From assembly GCA_902778665.1 (NCBI GenBank), contig CACYYN010000006.1, positions 1-64,000 on the forward strand: DNA of 64,000 bases, written 5' to 3'. The notes beneath the pieces were generated by a model. It was not told where the DNA came from and made no database searches. It worked only from the letters and a program-made list of their open reading frames with translations. Source of the DNA: Oscillospiraceae bacterium (lineage in GTDB: Bacteria; Bacillota; Clostridia; Oscillospirales; Oscillospiraceae). A program made the translations under genes and the position numbers. Of the stretch, positions 23,370 to 30,934 are shown piece by piece; position 1 is the stretch's first letter; each line of letters starts with the position of its first letter.

Positions 23370-24430
23370 TCCTCTTCTCCCAGGCCGATGCATTCCTTCT
23401 TAAAAATAAGCAGCTCAAGCCGGTATTTTGTCGAAACGGATTCGATTGCGCTGAGGATCATAGCATCCAGTTCTTCCGGCGGGCAGGCAGCCGTGGTGTT
23501 CAGTGTTACCGCAAGATCCACACAGGGTTGTGAAAAACGGTGGGATATTTCTATTGCCCTGTCTGCACCCTGCAGGTCCACCTTGCCATAGTTACCCTCC
23601 GGGCTCCATGCCAGAAGCTTCAGATGCGGGATCTCATACCCGCCTGCCCGGATGCTTTGCTGAATTTCTGCAGCCAGCGCCTCCAGATAGGCGGTTCCGT
23701 CAAAATCATCGCAGCATACCTGTGCATGATACTGAATGTAATACTCACTCAGCATACCCATGGCATGCTGCAGGTCTTTGTCTTCATAGTCAATGTCCGG
23801 GTGGTGCATGGAGGCTTTTCCCTCCGTCAGCTTTCGGGACAGTTCTTCCAGCCTGTCACCTGTCCGGGCACTGATGCCGATTACCTCCGCATGCGGGAAC
23901 ATGTCGCCCAGCATACGCAATTCTCTGTTCTTTTCATCTTTTGACAGAAGGTCACACTTGTTCAGGACGATCAGATCCGCTTCCTGAAGCTGTGCCTGCA
24001 GGATAGAGGCCATATCGTCTTCCCTGCCGCTGCTTAAAATCTGCACCGTCCCGGGCTCCGTTAAAACCGTAAAGGGAGCGAATTCAAAAGCGGCAGGATA
24101 ATCATGCTCCATGCCGTGGTATACATGCTCCAGCGCCCCTACACCAAAGCCCGGGATATCGGACACGACAAGCTCAACACCGTCGGCATAAAATAACTCC
24201 AGCTGATTTCGCAGAACATCGTGGCAGAAGCAGATGCACTCATCTGTTATTTCAGCGGCATTGCATCCCTGCAGCTTTGCCAGCCGGTGGTCGGCAAGAC
24301 CTTTCCCGCCGAGATCATTGCTGATCATAGCTGCTTTTCCGTGCGCTGCCGTGTAATATTTTGTCAGTGCCATCATGGTGGAAGTTTTGCCGGAACCCAG
24401 AAAGCCGCTGAAAACAGCAAATTTTTTCAT
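23366..24430 (-). CDS. CobW/HypB-like G3E GTPase (metal or cofactor chaperone)
   Basis: A 354-residue P-loop GTPase. Walker A GFLGSGKT (9-16), Walker B VVSDIPGFG, and the guanine motif NKCD are clear; an internal Cys motif ECICFCH (about 64-70) could bind metal. G3E GTPases (CobW, HypB, UreG) insert metals or, as MeaB relatives, gate cofactor loading. Unlike CobW it has no His-rich tail. Given its place between XdhC and the radical SAM protein it probably helps to mature the molybdenum hydroxylase. GAGGGAA precedes ATG 24430. Confidence 0.85.
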   Translation of the reverse strand: MKKFAVFSGFLGSGKTSTMMALTKYYTAAHGKAAMISNDLGGKGLADHRLAKLQGCNAAEITDECICFCHDVLRNQLELFYADGVELVVSDIPGFGVGALEHVYHGMEHDYPAAFEFAPFTVLTEPGTVQILSSGREDDMASILQAQLQEADLIVLNKCDLLSKDEKNRELRMLGDMFPHAEVIGISARTGDRLEELSRKLTEGKASMHHPDIDYEDKDLQHAMGMLSEYYIQYHAQVCCDDFDGTAYLEALAAEIQQSIRAGGYEIPHLKLLAWSPEGNYGKVDLQGADRAIEISHRFSQPCVDLAVTLNTTAACPPEELDAMILSAIESVSTKYRLELLIFKKECIGLGEEE

Positions 24431-24444
24431 AGACGAAATTCCCT

Positions 24445-25476
24445 CTATACTTCAGAGCCGTCTTCCACCAGAACACGCATGGTGCCACCGCAGACCATTC
24501 CGTCTGACTCGGCAACGTCCCCCGTAAGGTCAATATCCACCAGCTTAAAGCGTCCGGTGCCGATGATGCGCACGGCATCCTGAATCACGGATGCCTCACT
24601 GCATCCACCCCCGATACTGCCTGTAACTTTGCCGAGAGGGCTGACTGCCATCTTTGCACCCGTCCCACGCGGAGTAGAACCCTTTGTCTCAATGACAGTG
24701 ACAATCGCTTTCGGGTCATGATTCTGTGCCAGATACTCCAGTGTGGATAGCTCCACATCGGAATCGCTGCAGAACCGGTCCGCATCTCCATGCTCCGGCA
24801 GGCGTTTGTAGCTGATCACCTCCGACAGGATAGAGATGGCTATTTCAGCCGGGGTAACCGCCCCGATGCTGAGCCCTATGGGTGTGCAGATTTTTGCAAT
24901 GCGGTCGGCGTCAAATCCCTCTTCCCGCAGCATCTGCAGGAGCCCGGTGGTACGGCGGCGGGAACCGATCATGCCGAGATAGGCCGGCTCCGTGCCTGGG
25001 AGAAGAACGCGAAGACAGTCTGCATCATGCCTGTGACCGCGGGTTATTACAACCACATAATCAAATGGTGTAATAGCCAGGGTGCGTATGCCGTTTTCAA
25101 AGCTGTCGCAGATTACGCGGGACGCTTCCGGGAACCGGGCCGCATTGGCAAAATCCGGCCGGTCGTCCACCACACACACGTTAAACCCGCATTCAGCCCC
25201 AAAGCGACAGACCGGCAGTGCAATATGCCCGCCGCCGAGGACGATCAGCCTCTCCTGTGGGAGAATCGGTTCCCGAACGGTAAGCTGGTTTTCTGTCTGT
25301 TCGGCGGTTACTCTGGCAAAGCGCCTCCCGTGGGAATCGGTCACGGGTGTAACCTCGGTGAGGCAGCGCGTAATTCCGGCGCTGATGCTTCCCTCTTCTC
25401 CGGTAATCACGGTTTCCAGTGCCACCGGATGATTGTCGGCAATCTTTTCCAGAATCTTCCGATAATAGTTTTCCAT
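24445..25476 (-). CDS. xdhC: XdhC-family molybdenum hydroxylase maturation factor, domains in swapped order
   Basis: A 343-residue XdhC-type protein. The Rossmann part comes first (LIVLGGGHIALPVC, then YLGMIGSRRR and CTPIGLSIGAVTPAEIA), and the XdhC/CoxI domain with ETKGSTPRGTGAKM and GSIGGGCSEA comes last, the reverse of the classical order. XdhC binds sulfurated Mo cofactor and hands it to xanthine-dehydrogenase-type enzymes. Start ATG 25476 with AAGGAG; the longer frame lacks a ribosome site. Fourteen bases separate it from the GTPase gene. Confidence 0.88.
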   Translation of the reverse strand: MENYYRKILEKIADNHPVALETVITGEEGSISAGITRCLTEVTPVTDSHGRRFARVTAEQTENQLTVREPILPQERLIVLGGGHIALPVCRFGAECGFNVCVVDDRPDFANAARFPEASRVICDSFENGIRTLAITPFDYVVVITRGHRHDADCLRVLLPGTEPAYLGMIGSRRRTTGLLQMLREEGFDADRIAKICTPIGLSIGAVTPAEIAISILSEVISYKRLPEHGDADRFCSDSDVELSTLEYLAQNHDPKAIVTVIETKGSTPRGTGAKMAVSPLGKVTGSIGGGCSEASVIQDAVRIIGTGRFKLVDIDLTGDVAESDGMVCGGTMRVLVEDGSEV

Positions 25477-25498
25477 ATACTGACTCCTTCTATCTAAA

Positions 25499-26560
25499 TC
25501 ATCGTATGATTTCACGCCCGCTGAGGCTGTTAATTGTCTGCTGCAGTTTTTTCGCTGTCTGCAGGCGCCTTGTATGGGCTTTTACCGCTTCTTCGTTCTT
25601 ACAGCGCAAAGCACTCTCCCGAAAGCGTTCCTCCAAGGTCACCGGCAGGTCCTCCCGGATGCATTTATCGCTGATGTAAAGAATTGCCGCTTCATCTACA
25701 TCAGTGCTCTGCAGATCATGGTGCTGCCTGACAAGGGAAGAAATCTCCTCATATCCCAGTATCTGCAGCCACTCTGCACCGACTTCGGCATGTTTTGGAA
25801 ATGTGCGGGCAACATCATGCAGCAGAGCCGCACACACGATTTTCTGCCGATCCAGAGGCAGCGGCAGATTGTCAGTAATCTCCGCAGCCTTTTCTGCCAC
25901 TGCTCTGCTGTGAGCGATGATCCTCTCCCCCGGTGCTGCCGCTGACAGCAGCTTTTCTGCCAGGTCAGGTGTCATCTCCGGATGAGGAGTTTTCCTAAGA
26001 GATAAGATGTGAAGATATCCGTCATCTGTGAGAGTCGAAAAAGCTCCATACGGCAGTCTGAGAGAAAAGCTTTCAGCAAGAGGAATTCCGGCAATCGCGG
26101 AGAGTATCGCCTGAATCACAGATGCATGTGCCACCACTGCTATATCACCTATGCTGTTTTCCAAGCAACACCTCATTGCCCGCATAGCCCGGTTTTTTAC
26201 TTCTTCAAGCGTCTCGGCACCTTCCGGTACCAGCAAGGGGTTATCTTTGCGTGCCTGATACAATTCCGGATAAGATGCGCGGATGGAATCAAAATCCATT
26301 CCGTCCCAGCACCCCATATTCTGTTCCACCAGATCAGGCACAAAAGTTACGGGGAGGTGCAATGCTTCAGCCGTTTGCCTGCAGCGGGCAAGCGGACTTG
26401 CGAACACCGCAGAGATTTTTTTCTGCTGAAGAATCTCTCCCAGCAGACAGGCCTGCATTCTGCCGAGGCTGCCGAGGGGTACATCCGTTCTGCCAAGGCA
26501 TATTCTCGCGCCGGGGAGGAAATCCGGATGGCCGTGACGGGCAAGATAGATTTTGCGCAT
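25499..26560 (-). CDS. Histidine phosphatase - HD domain fusion protein
   Basis: A 353-residue two-domain protein. Residues 1-190 are a phosphoglycerate-mutase-like histidine phosphatase: the RHG motif in LARHGHPDF, the second Arg in SPLARCRQTAE and the second His in VVAHASVIQ. Residues 215-330 are an HD phosphohydrolase domain: HSRAVAEKAAEI, LLHDVARTF and a later QHHDLQ. The combination suggests sequential removal of phosphate groups from a nucleotide-linked intermediate. It starts within the stop of the MobA-ModE gene (TGATG). Substrate unknown. Confidence 0.85.
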   Translation of the reverse strand: MRKIYLARHGHPDFLPGARICLGRTDVPLGSLGRMQACLLGEILQQKKISAVFASPLARCRQTAEALHLPVTFVPDLVEQNMGCWDGMDFDSIRASYPELYQARKDNPLLVPEGAETLEEVKNRAMRAMRCCLENSIGDIAVVAHASVIQAILSAIAGIPLAESFSLRLPYGAFSTLTDDGYLHILSLRKTPHPEMTPDLAEKLLSAAAPGERIIAHSRAVAEKAAEITDNLPLPLDRQKIVCAALLHDVARTFPKHAEVGAEWLQILGYEEISSLVRQHHDLQSTDVDEAAILYISDKCIREDLPVTLEERFRESALRCKNEEAVKAHTRRLQTAKKLQQTINSLSGREIIR

Positions 26561-27483
26561 CAGAACATCCCCTGGAAGTAGTGCTCATAAATCTGCAGAG
26601 CACTGTTGCGCACTTCAGCCGTATAAGCCTCATACTGTTGCAGGAAGAACCTTCCGTCCTCTGTCAGGCTGCTGCTTCCGCCGCCTGCTCCGCCCTGATT
26701 ACGAAGAATCAGCGTTTTTTTCAGCTGAGATTCCAGCGTGCGGATCACATTCCAGCCGCTGGAATAAGACATCTGCATTCTCTGACAGGCTGTCCTGACA
26801 GAGTGGGTTTCCTCCACAAGGGAGAGCAGCATGGCTGTGCGGGCATCGAAGAAAGGCTTCTCCCGGCTCAACGACACCTGGATAATCGGGCGAACCAGTT
26901 GCTTATTGTGATAAGACAGCAGTGCCCGGTAATCATCCGGTGTGTCCGCATCATGCAGAACACCACCGTCAGGAACAGGGACTTGCTGCAAAGTTTCCCC
27001 GCAGCGATCCAGTGCCCCTCTCAGGCCACCCTCTCCGGAATCCGAGACGATCCTTGCAATCAGTTCGGCGGAAATCAGCGTGGGATGCCCGGCCTTCCCT
27101 TCAAATACAGGTGCAGCAAGCTTCGCCCCGCTCTCCAGCAATGCCTGAACCGTTGCAGATGTAAAAAGCGGGATATCCACCGGCGTGAACAGAACGCAGT
27201 CGCACTTGTCCTGCAGATAGCGCAGCCCAATACAGGCAGAATCAAACATCTGGGTCGTCTCATAGGCATCATTACGCAGGAAAACGATCCCATTGCCGGC
27301 GAGATGATGCTCCAGCATAGCAGCCTGATAACCGGTCACCATGACGATTTTGTCAACGCCGGCCTGCTGAAAGGTGGCGACTACCCTCTGCGCTATGGAT
27401 ATTGAGCCGATATTCAGCATAGGTTTAAAGTCTCCCATCCGGGATGACATACCTGCCGCCACAATCAAAGCGCCTGTTTTCAT
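26560..27483 (-). CDS. MobA-like nucleotidyltransferase fused to a ModE-type DNA-binding domain
   Basis: A 307-residue fusion. Residues 1-200 are a MobA/MocA-like NTP transferase: LIVAAGMSSRMGDFKPML at the N-terminus, FTPVDIPLFT (metal site) and GKAGHPTLI. Residues 210-300 are a ModE N-terminal winged helix: KPFFDARTAMLLSLVEE, MQMSYSSGWNVIRTLE and GGAGGGSSSLTEDG. MobA/MocA attach GMP or CMP to molybdopterin; ModE represses molybdate genes when molybdate is present, but no molybdate-binding domain is present here. It may link cofactor synthesis to gene control. First gene of a five-gene operon diverging from the oxidoreductase. Confidence 0.88.
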   Translation of the reverse strand: MKTGALIVAAGMSSRMGDFKPMLNIGSISIAQRVVATFQQAGVDKIVMVTGYQAAMLEHHLAGNGIVFLRNDAYETTQMFDSACIGLRYLQDKCDCVLFTPVDIPLFTSATVQALLESGAKLAAPVFEGKAGHPTLISAELIARIVSDSGEGGLRGALDRCGETLQQVPVPDGGVLHDADTPDDYRALLSYHNKQLVRPIIQVSLSREKPFFDARTAMLLSLVEETHSVRTACQRMQMSYSSGWNVIRTLESQLKKTLILRNQGGAGGGSSSLTEDGRFFLQQYEAYTAEVRNSALQIYEHYFQGMF

Positions 27484-27515
27484 ATCCGCCTCCGCTGTTT
27501 TGTCATGATAGTCTC

Positions 27516-27544
27516 AGTATAGCCAAGTTTTCTTTTTTTGTAAA
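27516..27544 (-). promoter_or_regulatory. Promoter of the MobA-ModE operon
   Basis: On the minus strand TTTACA (27544-27539), 17 bases, TATACT (27521-27516), about 30 bases upstream of the start codon. Confidence 0.75.
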
Positions 27545-27611
27545 TCGGTTTTTCATTATTCTGTAGGTCTTTCTTCCTCGTATAGGTGCTTTTCACTAAA
27601 ATCGAAAGCCT

Positions 27612-27636
27612 GTTTTTGTGCATTATACACAAAAAC
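27612..27636. promoter_or_regulatory. Perfect 9-7-9 dyad between the divergent promoters
   Basis: GTTTTTGTG, seven bases, CACAAAAAC. It sits between the two divergent promoters of the hydroxylase locus, 38 bases upstream of the plus-strand -35 box, so an operator for a shared regulator is more likely than a terminator. The MobA-ModE fusion encoded next to it is the obvious candidate. Confidence 0.6.
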
Positions 27637-27673
27637 CGTTGTTGTTTTTCTACGACTTATATTCCTTTGCAAC

Positions 27674-27702
27674 TTGAAGTTCGGCTGTTTCCATCCTAAG
27701 AT
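27674..27702 (+). promoter_or_regulatory. Promoter of the aldehyde oxidoreductase operon
   Basis: TTGAAG (27674-27679), 17 bases, TAAGAT (27697-27702), about 35 bases before the ribosome site of the small gene 27745-27999. Confidence 0.65.
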
Positions 27703-27744
27703 AATATTGATAATAAATATTCGCACAGTTGTGGAGAAGTGACA

Positions 27745-27999
27745 ATGGATGATGAATATTTTGAACTGATTGCCCATGAGGTAACTGTAGAAATCAAGGA
27801 TGAGGCTACCGGGAAGGTATTTCGCCGTGAACTGCCCATTGATTACTATGAAAATGCCAATATTCTCAAGCTCAGCGGTGAGAATCTGGACGGAAGTGTT
27901 TCCCAGCTTGTTTTCTATTCCTCCAGAGGTCTGGAGCGCCTGAAGGATCTGACCGGAAAAGGGCCGGATCATGACCGCTGCGGCGGCCACAGCAAATAA
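27745..27999 (+). CDS. Small protein preceding the aldehyde oxidoreductase
   Basis: An 84-residue soluble acidic protein. It begins MDDEYFELIAHEVTVEIKD, has an alternating hydrophobic pattern that suggests a beta-rich fold, and ends in a Cys/His tail (DHDRCGGHSK) that could bind metal. GGAG eight bases upstream favours ATG 27745 over the GTG six bases before it. It is the first gene of the plus-strand operon, 60 bases ahead of the oxidoreductase, and keeps no similarity that I recognise. A regulatory or assembly role is only a guess from its position. Confidence 0.7.
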   Translation: MDDEYFELIAHEVTVEIKDEATGKVFRRELPIDYYENANILKLSGENLDGSVSQLVFYSSRGLERLKDLTGKGPDHDRCGGHSK

Positions 28000-28059
28000 A
28001 CTGCGCAGCCCCTGAAAAGGTTTATATAATATTCTACGTATTTCGAAGGAGGATAATCA

Positions 28060-30819
28060 ATGATTCGCAAAACACTTGTTATCAACGGTGTCACCCGTAA
28101 CCTGGTGCTGGATCAGGACGAAACTCTTGCAACCGTTCTTCGTGAGCATCTGCTGCTCACCGGCTGCAAAATCGGATGCGGTGAGGGTCACTGCGGCGCC
28201 TGCAACGTCATCATGAACGGGAAGGTCACCAAATCCTGTATCGTAAAGATGAGCAAAGTTCCCGACAATGCAGAGATCACCACCATTGAAGGCGTAGGCA
28301 CGCTCAGTGACATGCACCCGCTGCAGGTTGCATGGATGGCACACGGCTGCGCCCAGTGCGGCTTCTGCACCCCGGGCTTTATCATCAGTGCAAAAGTTCT
28401 TCTGGAGCAGAATCCCAATCCCACCAGAGAAGAAGTTCGCGACTGGTTCAACAAAACCCGCAACCTCTGCCGCTGCACCGGCTATAAACCGCTGGTCGAC
28501 GCTGTTATGGATGCCGCTGCCGTTCTTCGCGGTGAGATGACCAAGGAAGACCTGGTCTTCAAGCCCACCGGAGACAGCATCAAAGGCACGAAGTACATCC
28601 GCCCGTCCGCAGCTCAGAAAGTCACCGGTACGTGGGACTTCGGTGCTGACGATGCCCTCAAGATGCCCGGCTGCCTGCGTCTCGCACTTACCCAGGCAAA
28701 GGTTTCCCACGCCAACATCAAGAGCATTGACACCTCTGAAGCCGAGAAGATGCCCGGTGTTGTAAAAGTTATCACTTATAAAGACATTCTTGCCGCAGGC
28801 GGCTCCAACAAGATCAACGGCCTTGTCATGCTGCCGAAGCACAACAAGACCGACGGTTTTGAGCGTCCTGTCCTCTGCTCTGACAAAATCTTCCAGTTTG
28901 GTGATGCGATTGCTATCGTAGCAGCTGACACCGAAGAACATGCACGCGCAGCAGCAGACGCTGTGAAGGTTGACATTGAAGAGCTGCCCGCATACATGAG
29001 CGCACTGGATGCTATGGCACCCGATGCCATTGAAATCCATCCGGGTACCCCGAATGTCTTCTTCGAGACCAACTGCATCAAGGGTCCTGACTTTGACTGG
29101 AACAGTGTCCCCGATTCCCAGCAGGTTGAGATTGAGAGCTACTGCTCCCGTCAGCCGCATCTGCATCTTGAGCCGGACAACGGCTACGGCTATATCGATG
29201 AAGACGGCATGGTAACCATTCACTCCAAATCCATCGGTATCCATCTGCACATGCCGATGATCGCCGACGGTATCGGTGTTCCCATGGAGAAGCTTCGCCT
29301 TGTCCAGAACCATGCAGGCGGCACATTCGGTTACAAATTCTCCCCGACCAATGAAGCTCTCATTGGCGCAGCCGTCAAGATTATCGGCAAACCTGTGTCC
29401 CTGAACTTCAACCAGTTCCAGAACATCACCTACACCGGCAAGCGCTCCCCGGCCTTCATGCACATCAAGCTTGCTGCCGATAAGAACGGCAAGCTGCTGG
29501 CACTCTGGGGCGACAACTATGTGGACCACGGCCCGTACTCCGAATTCGGCGACCTGCTGACCATGCGTCTCAGCCAGTTCACCGGCGCAGGCTATGGCAT
29601 TCCTTCCATCCGCAACAAGAGCCAGACGGTATTCACCAACCATGCCTGGGGCTCTGCATTCCGTGCTTACGGCTCTCCGCAGTCCTTCATGGGCTCTGAC
29701 ATTGCAATTGACTGCCTGGCAGCCAAGATGGGCATTGACCCGTTCGAAATGAGAGCAATGAACTGCTACAAAGAGTCCGAGCACACCACAATTCCAACCG
29801 GCTATCCCCCTGAGGTCTATTGTGAAGAGGCTCTGTTCGACAAGGCTCGCCCGCTGTACGAAGCAGGAAAGAAGAGAGTAGCCGAAAAGAACGCCGCTTC
29901 CGACGGCCGCTATAAATACGGCATCGGTGTTTCCCTCGGTGTCTACGGCTGCGGCCTCGACGGTGTTGACACCTCCTCCGCATACGCCGAGTTGAATCCG
30001 GACGGTACTGTCACAATGTACGCTGCATGGGAAGATCACGGTCAGGGCGCTGATATGGGCGTTCTCGTATCCGCTCATGAGACTCTGCGTCAGGCAGGCA
30101 TACGCCCGGATCAGATCCGCCTTGTCATGAACGACACCAAGTACACTCCGAATGCCGGCCCTGCAGGCGGCTCCCGTTCTCAGGTTATGTCCGGTAACGC
30201 ATGCCGCCTCGCAGCGGAGAACCTGCTGGCTGAGATGAGAAAGGACGACGGCACCTATCGCACCTATGACGAAATGGTAGCTGACGGCAAGAAACTGAAG
30301 GTTGAGGGCAACTGGGTCACCACCTTCTGTGCTGACCACCCGATCGATCAGGACACTGCACAGGGCGATCCGTTTGCCACCTACATGTACACCATCTTCC
30401 TCCCCGAAGTATGCGTTGACACGCAGACCGGCAAAGTAAAGGTTGAGAAGTTCACCTGTGTAGCTGACGTCGGCACCATTATGAACAAGCTGCTGGTTGA
30501 CGGCAACTTCTACGGCGGCCTTGCACAGGGCATTGGTCTCGCACTCAGCGAAGACTTTGAGGATCTCAGCAAGCACACCAGCCTCATGAAGTGCGGCATT
30601 CCTTACATCAAGGATATTCCGGATGACATTGAGCTGCACTACAATGAGACCTATCGTCCTTCCGGACCTTACGGTGCTGCAGGCTGCGGCGAAGCTCCTC
30701 TGGATGCACCGCACCCGGCCATTCTGAACGCGATCTTCAATGCCACCGGCGCACGCATCACCCGTATCCCGGCACGTCCGGAGAATGTGCTCGCTGCGCT
30801 GAAAGCACTGGAAGAGTAA
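28060..30819 (+). CDS. mop: Molybdenum aldehyde oxidoreductase, Mop type
   Basis: A 919-residue single-chain molybdenum hydroxylase. Residues 1-75 hold a plant-type [2Fe-2S] cluster (C40, C45, C48, C60) and 80-155 a second helical [2Fe-2S] domain (C100, C103, C137, C139); these numbers coincide with those I recall for Desulfovibrio gigas Mop. The molybdopterin domains follow, with HAGGTFGYKF, WGSAFRAYGSPQ, DHGQGADMG and the catalytic glutamate E878 in AAGCGEAPL. There is no FAD domain, as in Mop and unlike xanthine dehydrogenase. Such enzymes oxidise aldehydes to acids, or hydroxylate a heterocycle, passing electrons to a ferredoxin-like acceptor. AAGGAGG precedes the ATG. Substrate here unknown; the accessory genes suggest a specialised one. 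Confidence 0.95.
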   Translation: MIRKTLVINGVTRNLVLDQDETLATVLREHLLLTGCKIGCGEGHCGACNVIMNGKVTKSCIVKMSKVPDNAEITTIEGVGTLSDMHPLQVAWMAHGCAQCGFCTPGFIISAKVLLEQNPNPTREEVRDWFNKTRNLCRCTGYKPLVDAVMDAAAVLRGEMTKEDLVFKPTGDSIKGTKYIRPSAAQKVTGTWDFGADDALKMPGCLRLALTQAKVSHANIKSIDTSEAEKMPGVVKVITYKDILAAGGSNKINGLVMLPKHNKTDGFERPVLCSDKIFQFGDAIAIVAADTEEHARAAADAVKVDIEELPAYMSALDAMAPDAIEIHPGTPNVFFETNCIKGPDFDWNSVPDSQQVEIESYCSRQPHLHLEPDNGYGYIDEDGMVTIHSKSIGIHLHMPMIADGIGVPMEKLRLVQNHAGGTFGYKFSPTNEALIGAAVKIIGKPVSLNFNQFQNITYTGKRSPAFMHIKLAADKNGKLLALWGDNYVDHGPYSEFGDLLTMRLSQFTGAGYGIPSIRNKSQTVFTNHAWGSAFRAYGSPQSFMGSDIAIDCLAAKMGIDPFEMRAMNCYKESEHTTIPTGYPPEVYCEEALFDKARPLYEAGKKRVAEKNAASDGRYKYGIGVSLGVYGCGLDGVDTSSAYAELNPDGTVTMYAAWEDHGQGADMGVLVSAHETLRQAGIRPDQIRLVMNDTKYTPNAGPAGGSRSQVMSGNACRLAAENLLAEMRKDDGTYRTYDEMVADGKKLKVEGNWVTTFCADHPIDQDTAQGDPFATYMYTIFLPEVCVDTQTGKVKVEKFTCVADVGTIMNKLLVDGNFYGGLAQGIGLALSEDFEDLSKHTSLMKCGIPYIKDIPDDIELHYNETYRPSGPYGAAGCGEAPLDAPHPAILNAIFNATGARITRIPARPENVLAALKALEE

Positions 30820-30850
30820 TTCTTTCCAAACACCTCGCAAAATGATATAA

Positions 30851-30877
30851 TAGAGAGGCCCGCTCAGGGCCTCTCTA
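30851..30877. terminator. Hairpin after the oxidoreductase gene
   Basis: TAGAGAGGCCC and GGGCCTCTCTA form an 11-bp stem with the loop GCTCA. Only a short T-rich stretch follows, so it probably reduces rather than stops transcription into the downstream accessory genes or protects the mop transcript's 3' end. Confidence 0.65.
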
Positions 30878-30934
30878 TTGATTCAGGCGGAATACCGTTT
30901 TTTATTCGATTTACCCGGAACAGGAGGGATATCC

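Noticed and set aside
27556..27990. 144-residue minus-strand frame over the control region and small gene
   Set aside because: It runs over the divergent promoters and the dyad, and has no ribosome site or motif.
28057..30840. 927-residue open frame on the minus strand opposite the aldehyde oxidoreductase
   Set aside because: It is an antisense shadow caused by codon bias; the plus-strand frame has full Mop motifs, a ribosome site and correct length, while the antisense frame shows no motif.
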